Source of the DNA: Adhaeribacter radiodurans
GTDB taxonomy: Bacteria; Bacteroidota; Bacteroidia; Cytophagales; Hymenobacteraceae
Assembly (NCBI RefSeq): GCF_014075995.1
Contig: NZ_CP055153.1
Span: 2,418,001-2,482,000 of the forward strand
DNA: 64,000 nucleotides
Reading direction: 5' to 3'
Below the pieces are notes generated by a model, which saw nothing but the letters and a program-made list of their open reading frames with translations, was not told the origin of the DNA and made no database searches. This document shows positions 9,583 through 18,093 of the stretch, piece after piece; positions within the stretch are counted from its first letter, which is position 1, and every line of letters starts with the position of its first letter. The position numbers and the translations under genes were made by a program.

Positions 9583-10233
9583 ATGATGCCGGTAAATGAG
9601 GGCCATTTTCATACCGAATGGATAGAGCGGTATTTGGCGGGTGAACTACAAGGGGAGGAGTTAGAAAATTTTATTCATCGTTTACACAGCGATAATGCTT
9701 TTCGGCAGGAAGTAGCCGTGCAGCGCTCCATTGTAGACCAGGCGCAACTGGTAGGCCGCCAAGATTTGCAGCAGCAATTAAAAAGTTTGCACCGCCAATT
9801 AGGGTTTGCGGAAGTAAAAAGTAAATCTGTTTCCTATACTAATTATGGGGTAGCGGCTTCCATTCTTATATTGTTAACGGCAGCGTTTGTATTTTACTTT
9901 ATTTACCAGCCTAACTCAAGAACGCCCGTCCTTTCTCAGGTGAAAGAGGAGAAATTGTTGAAAAAACCCCTTATAATCCGTTATCAGGTAAAAGAACAAG
10001 ACCCAACTTTGGGATTTTCAGGTGCAACTTCGGATTCCACTACTACTATTTTGTTGTATCAATCTTCCATTTCCGCTTACCAGTTCGATGATACGTTGCG
10101 TTTGTACGGAAATTTTACGGCTAGTCAGCTTACCCTGCAATATAACCAGGCCAAAGAACAATATACTTTACTCGTTGATTCGATTGGGTATCCCTTACAA
10201 CGTTATCGCCCTAAACAATCCTTAAAGCGTTAA
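9583..10233 (+). CDS. Putative membrane anti-sigma-like protein
   Basis: Unrecognised protein of 216 residues, nine bases downstream of the sigma gene and surely co-transcribed. The cytoplasmic N-terminus (WIERYLAGELQGEELENFIH, residues 13-32) resembles the helical head of anti-sigma factors but has no zinc-binding HxxxCxxC motif. One membrane segment lies at about 89-108. The remaining 100 residues, predicted periplasmic, look beta-rich and have no known domain. The role as anti-sigma factor is inferred from position and topology only. It could instead be an adaptor for the nearby exported TPR-CHAT protein, which is encoded convergently. Confidence 0.6.
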   Translation: MMPVNEGHFHTEWIERYLAGELQGEELENFIHRLHSDNAFRQEVAVQRSIVDQAQLVGRQDLQQQLKSLHRQLGFAEVKSKSVSYTNYGVAASILILLTAAFVFYFIYQPNSRTPVLSQVKEEKLLKKPLIIRYQVKEQDPTLGFSGATSDSTTTILLYQSSISAYQFDDTLRLYGNFTASQLTLQYNQAKEQYTLLVDSIGYPLQRYRPKQSLKR

Positions 10234-10743
10234 TTATTAGTTGTTAGTTGTTGGATAGTGAAAAGAGAAAAATATAAGAGCAATTAACCTTTCATTGGTT
10301 GTGCTAAGAAAACCTGACCTTATTTTAGCTATTAAGAGTCTTGTAAATTTCAGGCACTTTAACATTCTTAAGGCAAGCCGAAAGATAGGATAGCAAGTGC
10401 GAAAAAGGCAGGCAAGACTCCCAAACCTCCGAACGAATTCAGATAATCCATTCTGTTACTTTATATGGGTTTAGGCTCCAAATAAAAGCTGTCGACTCAA
10501 AACCAATTATATCGTGAGCGTCCTCGCTCCTGATGAATATCGTCCTGCCTCTGGCCGCTAGCAATTCCTACATTGCTCCGTACTGAAGTTTTTAGGTTTG
10601 CCCGGCCAGAGGCCTACCAAATGGCTAAACACGAGCGAAGACGCTCGCGCCAGTAGAATTAGCAAGATCGGCAGGATTCATATTATAGAGAATTCAACCA
10701 TATTTCCCATTTTCAGGTTAGTTCCAGGAGTAAAAGGCGAATT
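10234..10743. other. Intergenic region, 510 bases, containing an imperfect inverted repeat
   Basis: Spacer between convergent genes. It starts with a low-complexity run of TTAGTTG units (10236-10255), contains the GC-rich inverted repeat annotated separately at 10516-10646, and is otherwise AT-rich. No open frame was credible. Confidence 0.6.
10516..10646. repeat. GC-rich imperfect inverted-repeat element
   Basis: The left arm (10516-10557) contains GAGCGTCCTCGCTC and GCCTCTGGCCG. The right arm (10603-10646) contains the reverse complements, CGGCCAGAGGC and GAGCGAAGACGCTC, with one mismatch in the second block. Each GAGCG..CGCTC block is itself nearly palindromic. This looks like the small GC-rich palindromic intergenic repeats scattered through Cytophagales genomes, a possible MITE or REP-like unit. 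Copy number elsewhere cannot be seen here. Confidence 0.7.
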
Positions 10744-13700
10744 TTATTTGCCTACTAACACGAAAGGAGCCCAATAAAAAGGATGGTTGTATTTTTGGTT
10801 ACGAGCCATTTTTCGTTTAGCTGTTTGTAAGGCTTGGGCTTTGTCTTGTCCGGTAAGGAAGGCGGCATAAAAGTTTTCCATCAAATCGGCCGTAGAGGTA
10901 TCGGGTACTTTCCAGAAAGAAACTACTACGTTGCGAGCGCCGGCATACAATAAGGCGCGGGTCAGGCCAATTACACCTTCGCCATTCGCCAGTTTTCCCA
11001 AACCGGTTTCACAAGCCGACAAGGTGACTAACTCTGCTTTTAAGCGTAAATTGTAGATTTCACCCAGGTATAAAATTCCGTCTTCTGCAGAAGTGCTATC
11101 CTGCGCCAGGAGTAAACCCGACAATTCCGGATAGTCTTCGTTTACCATGCCGTGGGTGGCTAAATGTAAGTAATTGTAGTGCGTGATATCGCTTGATTTA
11201 AGTTGTTCTTCCTGGGCTTGGTTATTCAAGTAAATGGTAGCCGAATTTCCCCGCTGCTCAAACTGTTGCGCAATGGATTCTACTTCCCGCTTTGAAGCCG
11301 GCAAAGGCGATACGTACTGACCGTTCCGTAACCAACCTCTGGAAATTTCTGGAGGAGCAAAGCCGGATGAGTTAAGGTTATTATTAGTTGTATTTTTATC
11401 ATTACTGGTATCCTGGTACGCTAATAGGGGCCGTTCCCTGGTTACCATCGCACTTGTACCGGAATCCGCAAAAATAGGAGCTAAGGCCAGCAGGTGTTTT
11501 TGGGTGTTTTCGGGAGATTGAGTAAGTCTTTCGTAGTGCAATCGGGCAGAGTAGGCATAGCTTATCGCATATTTATTTAGTAAGTACGGAGCGAATTTAC
11601 TTTTTATTCTTTTGTTGCGGGTAAGTAGGGCTTCAAAAGGCAAAGTGGTAAGTTCCCCTTCCGGAATAATGAGTAACCGCTGAATGGATTTTGGCAAAGA
11701 AGCAGGCAGCAAAATTTTAAATAATGAATAAGCAACTTGCTGGTATAAATCTTCTTCTTGGTTTAGAATAGCCTGGCGAAAAGCTACTATTTTCCGGTGA
11801 AAGGTGCTGTCAATGGGCAGGGATTGCAACTCAAAATTTTGGCGGGTTAAGGTAAATACATGTAAAAACGAATCGCATACCACATACTCCAACACCGCGG
11901 TTTTCTCGTCCATTAATTTTTGCATGTCGGCTGAGGCAACTGTGTTGGGCCGGTACTTGAGATTATAATACTGCGGATATTCTTTCTCCAGTTTACTGAT
12001 TAAGTTTTCTTGTTGGCGATGGGCGGTAAATAAAAGGGTTTGATAGTGTTGTAGTTTGGCGCTGTCGGCAGCTTCGGCTTGCAGGAGTTGTTGGGCTATT
12101 TGTTGGGAGTAATTGGCAATTTGGCTTCGGAGTAGTTGGTCTTGCAAGAGCAGCGAATCTGCAATACCGGCAAATGTTTTCGCTTTCGACTCGGCTAAAG
12201 TAGCCGATAAAACCAAGGCTTTTCCTCTTTCGGCAAAATAAAAAGCTTTCTCCAGGTAAATCTTATCTTTGGTTAATTGGTAAAGTTCCAGGCTTAAAGG
12301 TAAAGCCGATTGGTATATTTCCCTGGTTCTTTTAGTAAAGGCTACTTTGTCATTTTCTCTTGAATAGTTATGCTGAATCTGGGTCATTAAGGTATCAGCG
12401 GTGCAGTAGATGCGGTAAGCCAATTGTAAATCCGGAATAGCATGCGATTGGGTAAATTGCTCTTCCAGGATTTCTGCTTTTGATTGAAGCGAAGTAAGTA
12501 AATAACTTCCATCGAGATAAATATTGGCGTTGCGGCCTAGAATAGGATTAGAAGTAAGCACAGTATCCTGAAAGGAAATAATATTGGCTACCAATGCGCG
12601 CTGGTAATACCGCAGAGCAGCCGGATAATTCTTTTTTGCCAGATAAACGGAACCTAGCGCATTATAAGCCACCGCCATTGTCGGATTTTTTTGCCCCAAA
12701 GTTTGACGCACAATCCGGACATTGGTTTGGTAATAGTCCAAGGCTTTATCGTATTCACCTTTCGCACAGTACACATTTCCAATGCCCATGTACGAATCAG
12801 CCACATCGTCGTGCTGTTCTCCTAAGGCCAAGCGCCGGATGTGCCAGGCTTTTTGAAGATTTTGCAGGGCCAGCTCAAACTTTTTTTGTTTAGTATAGGC
12901 CGTACCTAAATTATGGTAAACACTCGCTAAATCCGGATGATTTTCGTCGAAGGATTTGAGAAGAATTTGCAGGTTTTTCTGATAATAATCAGTTGCTTTC
13001 TCATATTCACCTTTTTCTTCGTAAATGGTTCCGATGTTATTATAAGCGGCGGCTACATTTGGATGCGCCTCGCCTAAAGCTTGTTGCCAAAGGTACAAGG
13101 CCTTAAAATTGTATTCCAAAGCCTTATCTAACTCGCCCTTAGAAGAGTAAATATTGCCTAAGCTATTGTAAGTACTGGCTAAATCAGGGTGAAATTCTCC
13201 GAGCGCTTCTTGTTTAAATTGCAACGCTTTTTGAGTGTAAGTAAGCGCCTGTTCATAGTCGCCTTTGTCAAAATAAACATTGCCTATATTGCCGTAGGAA
13301 GCCCCTATCCCTAAGCGGTTATTATTGGCTGTTTTTAAGCAAACCTGTAAATCCTTATTAAAATATTCTAAGGCCTGAGTAAAATCACCTTTGCGGTAAT
13401 AGATAATTCCAATATTGTTATAAGATGAAGAAATACTAGGGTGCGAATCGCCCAGTAAAGTAAGTTTGAGTTGTAAGCCTTGCTGATAATATTGCAAGGC
13501 CTTATCGTAATTGCCCTGGTAATACTGCACAATTCCCATAACATGAAGGGCATCGGCAGATGTAAAATTTACTTTTTTTAACTTGGTCTGGCTTTCCTGT
13601 AAAGCTATTAAGGCATTTTGCAAGGCAGCCTTGTATTTACCTTTCATTAACAAAGTGCGGGTAATTTCATTGGAGCAGCTGACTTTCAGGCGCCATAGTT

Positions 13701-13899
13701 TATTTTTCTGGTAAATAATTGCTGCCTTCTGAAGAAACAAGTATGCACTGTCGGGGTTGCCTTTTTGTTTTAAGGTAAGCGCCTGTTGGTACCACTTCCG
13801 GGCCTGAGTAGTATCCGATAACCAGGTCAGTTTCTGAGCCTCTACCCAAGTGTTACCCAGAGTAAAGAAGAATAAGGCAAGAAGGGGAGCGGTTTTCAT
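10744..13899 (-). CDS. Exported TPR-CHAT domain protein (caspase-like)
   Basis: Protein of 1051 residues with a signal peptide (about 1-21), so it is probably periplasmic or surface-located. Roughly residues 30-450 are kinesin-light-chain-like tetratricopeptide repeats of about 42 residues (YNNIGIIYYRKGDFTQALEY and relatives). A helical linker follows, and the C-terminal 300 residues form a CHAT domain of the caspase/separase clan. The catalytic dyad is intact: His916 in LATHGMVN and Cys963 in SACETG. CHAT proteins are cysteine proteases or scaffolds in signalling and cell-death systems; TPR-CHAT is also the protease partner in type III-E CRISPR systems, but nothing of that kind is here. The M48 protease gene is divergent across 235 bases. 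Confidence 0.92.
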   Translation of the reverse strand: MKTAPLLALFFFTLGNTWVEAQKLTWLSDTTQARKWYQQALTLKQKGNPDSAYLFLQKAAIIYQKNKLWRLKVSCSNEITRTLLMKGKYKAALQNALIALQESQTKLKKVNFTSADALHVMGIVQYYQGNYDKALQYYQQGLQLKLTLLGDSHPSISSSYNNIGIIYYRKGDFTQALEYFNKDLQVCLKTANNNRLGIGASYGNIGNVYFDKGDYEQALTYTQKALQFKQEALGEFHPDLASTYNSLGNIYSSKGELDKALEYNFKALYLWQQALGEAHPNVAAAYNNIGTIYEEKGEYEKATDYYQKNLQILLKSFDENHPDLASVYHNLGTAYTKQKKFELALQNLQKAWHIRRLALGEQHDDVADSYMGIGNVYCAKGEYDKALDYYQTNVRIVRQTLGQKNPTMAVAYNALGSVYLAKKNYPAALRYYQRALVANIISFQDTVLTSNPILGRNANIYLDGSYLLTSLQSKAEILEEQFTQSHAIPDLQLAYRIYCTADTLMTQIQHNYSRENDKVAFTKRTREIYQSALPLSLELYQLTKDKIYLEKAFYFAERGKALVLSATLAESKAKTFAGIADSLLLQDQLLRSQIANYSQQIAQQLLQAEAADSAKLQHYQTLLFTAHRQQENLISKLEKEYPQYYNLKYRPNTVASADMQKLMDEKTAVLEYVVCDSFLHVFTLTRQNFELQSLPIDSTFHRKIVAFRQAILNQEEDLYQQVAYSLFKILLPASLPKSIQRLLIIPEGELTTLPFEALLTRNKRIKSKFAPYLLNKYAISYAYSARLHYERLTQSPENTQKHLLALAPIFADSGTSAMVTRERPLLAYQDTSNDKNTTNNNLNSSGFAPPEISRGWLRNGQYVSPLPASKREVESIAQQFEQRGNSATIYLNNQAQEEQLKSSDITHYNYLHLATHGMVNEDYPELSGLLLAQDSTSAEDGILYLGEIYNLRLKAELVTLSACETGLGKLANGEGVIGLTRALLYAGARNVVVSFWKVPDTSTADLMENFYAAFLTGQDKAQALQTAKRKMARNQKYNHPFYWAPFVLVGK

Positions 13900-14134
13900 T
13901 AGCCTGGTAAACTTAAAAGTGGTGCTTGCCCGTTAATTCATTTTAAACTAGTGTATGTCAGGTAATTATTAATTAAATTCGAATTTAAGTTAATTTACTA
14001 AATCTGATTCTATCTTGAAATTTTTATTTAATTTTTTACTAAAAGGCTGTTAACCTCCGGAGAATTTAGATACTAATAGGAAATTGAAGAGACCATTTTT
14101 AATAAAGCGATAAACCATTTAAAGTATACCGAAC

Positions 14135-15784
14135 ATGGCAAATCCGTATAGTCATTTTTTCGCCAAAGTGGTTTGGGGAGCGCTTTGTTTGCTTTTGTTG
14201 AGTGTAGCCGGAAAATTAAACGCGCAGAATTTACCGGAAACTTCACCTAAGTATAAGATAACCCGCCAGGTAATGGATCGCTTAACTTACGTGTACGCCA
14301 ATAGTCGGCCGCAACCTCAATTAACAATTATAGCCCGAAAACTAAGCTTGCCCAAAGTAATTGCGCAGTACCAACCCGGTAACCGGCCCATCATTCAATT
14401 AAGCGAAGAAGTATATGATTTGTGCCGCAGCCTGGGTAAAGATTCTCTTAACGCATTAGCGGTTTTGCTAAGCCATGAACTAGCGCATCATTACGAAAAA
14501 CACGATTGGTATTATACTTTTGGCATTGGCCAGACTTCGGTACAAACGCCTAAGAAAGATATTGAACGCTTTGAATCGGAGGCTGATTTTTACGGCTGTT
14601 TTTACGGGGAATTAGCTGGTTTTTCTACCGGCCGGGTATTTCCGCAGTTAATAGACGTTTTATACCAGCGTTTCCGTTTAGCCGATCAGTTGCAGGGCTA
14701 TCCTACCAAAGAAGAACGCAAAGCCATTTATAATAAAAAACAGACTGAAGCCGGACAAATGCTGGCCATATTTAAAGCTGGTCAGTTTCTCTACTTGCTT
14801 CAGGAGTTTGAATATGCCGCCTCTTGTTTTGATTACTTACTAAACCGTTTTCCCAGCCGGGAAATCCTGAATAATTTAGCCGCCGCAAAATTGCAACAAG
14901 CTTTGGTATTGTACCAGGCCACCGAACCACCCGGATTTATTTACCCGATTGAATTAGACGCGCGCAGCCGGTTAACGGCTATTCATAGAGCCGCGCCCAC
15001 TTCGTTTAAGGCCAAACAATTTGCCCAATTATTAACCGATGCCCGCCGTTACTCCGAAAAGTCGCGGGAAATAGATCCGGGTTACGTGCCGGCTTTTATT
15101 AATCTGGCTTGCATCTATTTGCTTCAGGGTAATCAGGCAGCTGCCATTGGGGTTATTAATGAACTGGAACCCTCCAAATTATCGGGTAATGCGCACACCA
15201 TGCGAGCCATTGCTTATTACAAAGACAAACAACCCGACAAAGCCCGGCAAGATTTTGAACAAGCCCGGCAAAAGCAAGCCTACATGGCTCTTTACAACCA
15301 GAATTTATTTAGTAAGTTGCAGGAACCACTACTAGCTAATGTAACCGATTGGATTAAGAGTTGGTTTGATCAGGAAGAAATTACTACCCCGCCTTTAAAA
15401 GCAAAGGGAAACAAACCAGAACAAATAATGGGGGAAGCCGCCAGAATTGCCCTGCCGAATCCAGTATCCACCGTAAAAGTGAGCGAAAAACCGTACCTGC
15501 TGCTGCAATACAAGCCCGACACCGAAAAATTACTTTTTAGTGTTCAAACAACGTGCTGCCAGTATTTAGTAAGATACACTCCTAAAAATTACGCGGGTAA
15601 AACTAGTAAAGGAATCAGGTTAGGAAGTTCGGTTACCGAGTTAATGCAACAATACGGACCACCCAACTGTACTTTCTCCGGTAATTCGGGGGAATATTGG
15701 GTTTACTTAAATCACAAACTTGCCTTTGAAATAAGCCCGAACAAACAAGTTAATAATTGGTTAATTTATGCCAATACGCTTTAA
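14135..15784 (+). CDS. Exported M48-family metalloprotease with TPR region
   Basis: Zinc protease of 549 residues with a signal peptide (about 1-30). The HExxH motif is HELAH at 114-118, and the third zinc ligand is Glu147 in the ESEAD motif, so the active site is complete. The middle of the protein (about 205-400) is helical and TPR-like (FLYLLQEFEYAASCFDYLLN, AFINLACIYLLQGNQAAAIG), as in BepA-type periplasmic proteases. The last 130 residues form an unrecognised beta-rich tail. It is transcribed divergently from the TPR-CHAT gene, and both products are exported and TPR-bearing, which suggests a shared envelope-quality or signalling role (inference). Confidence 0.88.
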   Translation: MANPYSHFFAKVVWGALCLLLLSVAGKLNAQNLPETSPKYKITRQVMDRLTYVYANSRPQPQLTIIARKLSLPKVIAQYQPGNRPIIQLSEEVYDLCRSLGKDSLNALAVLLSHELAHHYEKHDWYYTFGIGQTSVQTPKKDIERFESEADFYGCFYGELAGFSTGRVFPQLIDVLYQRFRLADQLQGYPTKEERKAIYNKKQTEAGQMLAIFKAGQFLYLLQEFEYAASCFDYLLNRFPSREILNNLAAAKLQQALVLYQATEPPGFIYPIELDARSRLTAIHRAAPTSFKAKQFAQLLTDARRYSEKSREIDPGYVPAFINLACIYLLQGNQAAAIGVINELEPSKLSGNAHTMRAIAYYKDKQPDKARQDFEQARQKQAYMALYNQNLFSKLQEPLLANVTDWIKSWFDQEEITTPPLKAKGNKPEQIMGEAARIALPNPVSTVKVSEKPYLLLQYKPDTEKLLFSVQTTCCQYLVRYTPKNYAGKTSKGIRLGSSVTELMQQYGPPNCTFSGNSGEYWVYLNHKLAFEISPNKQVNNWLIYANTL

Positions 15785-15876
15785 TATTCGCCTAAGCGCC
15801 TTCATTACTTTCTAACATTTTGGTTACCTTGTAATTATTATAATTATCCTTACCTTCAAGAAAGAAATGTAAAAGG

Positions 15877-16086
15877 ATGAAACAGCTACTACAAGGTTTT
15901 TTTCAAGACTGCCCACTCGAAAAACTTACCAAAACTCAAATCAATGAAGCCATCCTTTATATTGATACCTACATTTATGAAGAACCAGAAGATAGTGCTG
16001 AAATGATTCAATACTGTCTTTTAAAGATTGATTTAATTAATAAATTAATAGTTCTCGATAATAACAAGGACCTCTTTATTCATTAA
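15877..16086 (+). CDS. Small unknown protein, paralogue of the next gene
   Basis: Protein of 69 residues, not recognised. It has an LLxxF-EKLTxxxINEAILYID pattern, predicted as two to three helices. The gene 236 bases downstream encodes a similar 74-residue protein (EKLSVEEAKKALFYID), so the pair is a diverged duplication. No signal peptide, membrane segment or metal motif is visible. Codon composition is more AT-rich than that of the upstream protease. It is probably real because the protein pattern is conserved in the paralogue. Confidence 0.6.
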   Translation: MKQLLQGFFQDCPLEKLTKTQINEAILYIDTYIYEEPEDSAEMIQYCLLKIDLINKLIVLDNNKDLFIH

Positions 16087-16321
16087 CTTAGGAGTACTTT
16101 TCTTTTTTGCAGATCCTTTCTCTTCTCTTTAGCCACCCAATTTAAAGTTGAATTTTTGCCTGAGTCTTTAGGGGTAGTACTTATATAGGTGTCTATAAAC
16201 CAATATTATATGAAATTATGAGTATAATTACTCAGTCAATACTCCGCAAATACCGTATTACATACAATTGTTACATTCCTATTTTTTATTGAAATTTACT
16301 AATTAAATAAATTGTTCTAAA

Positions 16322-16546
16322 ATGGCTAGATTATTAAAACATATTATTGATAATCTTGACGTGGAGAAGTTAAGTGTAGAAGAAGCAAAAAAAGCTTTAT
16401 TTTATATTGACTTTCATCTGGACAGCGAAGGCAATTTTCAGACAGTAATGAGGTTCATGAAAATGAAAGATGAAATTGAAAAACGACTGATCTATTTAAA
16501 TTCTTTACTGAAAATAGTAACCGTAGTTCCAATCGCATTTCTTTAG
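16322..16546 (+). CDS. Small unknown protein, paralogue of the preceding gene
   Basis: Protein of 74 residues, not recognised. It shares EKL[ST]xxxxxxAL[FL]YID and a following amphipathic helix with the 69-residue product of the gene just upstream. The last ten residues (VVPIAFL end) are hydrophobic and not shared. A strong two-way hairpin terminator lies about 115 bases past its stop. Confidence 0.6.
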   Translation: MARLLKHIIDNLDVEKLSVEEAKKALFYIDFHLDSEGNFQTVMRFMKMKDEIEKRLIYLNSLLKIVTVVPIAFL

Positions 16547-16659
16547 TATTTTAATAAATCTATTACCATTTAATTTGGTTGGCGTAACTAATGGTTCCTA
16601 AAGTTTCAGCGAAGTAATCCATTTTAGCTTTTCAGAGCAGATAATTAGATATAACTCTT

Positions 16660-16707
16660 CTAAAACTAAGGACCCTGCTTAAGTGAAAGAAGGGTCCTTC
16701 GTTTTAG
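16660..16707. terminator. Bidirectional intrinsic terminator
   Basis: The inner stem AAGGACCCT (16668-16676) pairs with AGGGTCCTT (16691-16699). It is extended by CTAAAAC/GTTTTAG across one mismatch, giving 17-base arms. A/T tracts on both sides suit termination of the two converging genes. Confidence 0.85.
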
Positions 16708-16718
16708 AAAACCCAAAT

Positions 16719-16994
16719 TTAACCGTTTTCGGTGCCAGTCCCGCCTACATGGCCGTTGTAACCTTCTCCTGTGGGGGCACCCAATTCGCCACCCGAATTT
16801 TTATCTGTTCCTAAATCAGCCGTTCCACCGGCGGCACCGGCCATTGCACCCGGATTTATTTTATCCTGATCTTTGGCTTGCATTTTTGTATTACCGCCAG
16901 TATTTACTTCATCTTCCTTGCCTTCCCATACTTCATCCAGTCGGCGTTGCATGGCTTTCATACTTTCGTCCATTCCTTCTATTTTATCATCCAT
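16719..16994 (-). CDS. Small unknown protein with Gly-rich tail
   Basis: Protein of 91 residues, not recognised. The first 30 residues are a charged helix (MDDKIEGMDESMKAMQRRLD). The rest is low-complexity, rich in Gly, Ala, Thr and Asn, and probably disordered. No signal peptide or membrane segment. A shared terminator closes it. Similar short Gly-rich proteins are common in Bacteroidota and are sometimes annotated as stress-related, but no function can be assigned. Confidence 0.55.
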   Translation of the reverse strand: MDDKIEGMDESMKAMQRRLDEVWEGKEDEVNTGGNTKMQAKDQDKINPGAMAGAAGGTADLGTDKNSGGELGAPTGEGYNGHVGGTGTENG

Positions 16995-17349
16995 AGCTGT
17001 AAACCTTTACTTAAAAAATTTATTTCTAAGGTCTTACGAACGCATTAGAACTTTGATAGCCCGAATAGCCAATTATTTTAAGTTGCTATTAAAAAGGTAA
17101 AAGACAGATGGAAAATAAAGTAAATAGTTTACGGAAATAAGAGCGCTAAAAATTAGCAGTACAGTACAGGATACTTACCACTTGCGATTCTCCTACATTA
17201 GTTGAAGATTGATTCAAAATAAAGCAGGTAGAGAAAGAAGTTAAATATGGAATGTATTTACCCTGAAAAGGTTGTGATTTTGACACTCTACTTTTTATAA
17301 AGAATAATTTTAAACTAGATTAGTACGCCCAATTGCACCCCGTTATCTC
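16995..17349. other. Intergenic region upstream of lutABC, 355 bases
   Basis: Divergent spacer that should contain the lut promoter. It carries ACAGTACAGGATACTTAC at 17161-17178, an 18-mer found again at 33026-33043 upstream of the GH106-like gene. No operator could be identified with confidence. Confidence 0.5.
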
Positions 17350-18093
17350 ATGACAGTAGGTTTATTTATTCCTTGTTACGTAGATCAGTTTTACCCGAAA
17401 GTAGCAATTGCCACTTTAGAGCTTTTAGAAAAGCAAGGTTTACAAGTGGTTTATCCTTTAAATCAAACGTGTTGCGGCCAGCCCATGGCAAATTCCGGTT
17501 TTGAGCACTTAACTCAAGGATGCAACAATTTGTTTATTCAGAATTTTAAAGAGGTAGATTATATCGTTTCGCCTTCGGGTAGTTGCGTATTGCACATAAA
17601 AGACCATTTGCACGCCGAAGTAGGTAAAGAGGAAGCAGCTGCCACGCACATCCGGAAAAAAATTTATGAGCTTACCGAATTTTTGACGGACGTGGTAAAG
17701 GTTGAAAACATAATTGCCCGGTTTCCGCATAAAGTAGGGATGCACCAAAGTTGCCACGGACAAAGAGGATTAAAACTGTCGCAAATGACAGAATTAGTAG
17801 CGGATCCTTTCTCTAAGCCCGAGAAGTTATTACGCATGGTAGAGGGTTTGGAGCTGATTGATTTAAACCGGAAAGATGAATGCTGCGGTTTTGGGGGCAC
17901 TTTTTGCGTAACCGAAGAAGCCGTAAGCGCCAAAATGGGCAAAGACCGGGTAAAAGACCACCTGGAACACGGAGCCGAGTACATAACCGGGGCCGACATG
18001 AGTTGTTTAATGCACCTGGAAGGCATTTTGCGGCGGCAAAATAGTAAAGTACAGGTAAAACACATTGCTGAAATTTTAAATAGCTATGCATAA
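17350..18093 (+). CDS. lutA: LutA-like (Fe-S)-binding lactate-utilisation subunit
   Basis: First gene of a three-gene operon for L-lactate oxidation to pyruvate. The 247-residue protein has the two CCG-type cysteine-rich motifs: CCGQPMAN at 41-48 and ECCGFGG at 177-183, with SCHGQRG at 134-140. This matches LutA/YkgE, which resembles glycolate oxidase iron-sulfur subunit GlcF and heterodisulfide-reductase subunit B. The stop overlaps the start of the next gene by 8 bases, so translation is coupled. Cytoplasmic. Confidence 0.93.
   Translation: MTVGLFIPCYVDQFYPKVAIATLELLEKQGLQVVYPLNQTCCGQPMANSGFEHLTQGCNNLFIQNFKEVDYIVSPSGSCVLHIKDHLHAEVGKEEAAATHIRKKIYELTEFLTDVVKVENIIARFPHKVGMHQSCHGQRGLKLSQMTELVADPFSKPEKLLRMVEGLELIDLNRKDECCGFGGTFCVTEEAVSAKMGKDRVKDHLEHGAEYITGADMSCLMHLEGILRRQNSKVQVKHIAEILNSYA

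Noticed and set aside
10744-13899. TPR-CHAT as part of a type III-E CRISPR (gRAMP/Craspase) system
   Set aside because: No CRISPR array or gRAMP gene is nearby, and this protein has a signal peptide.
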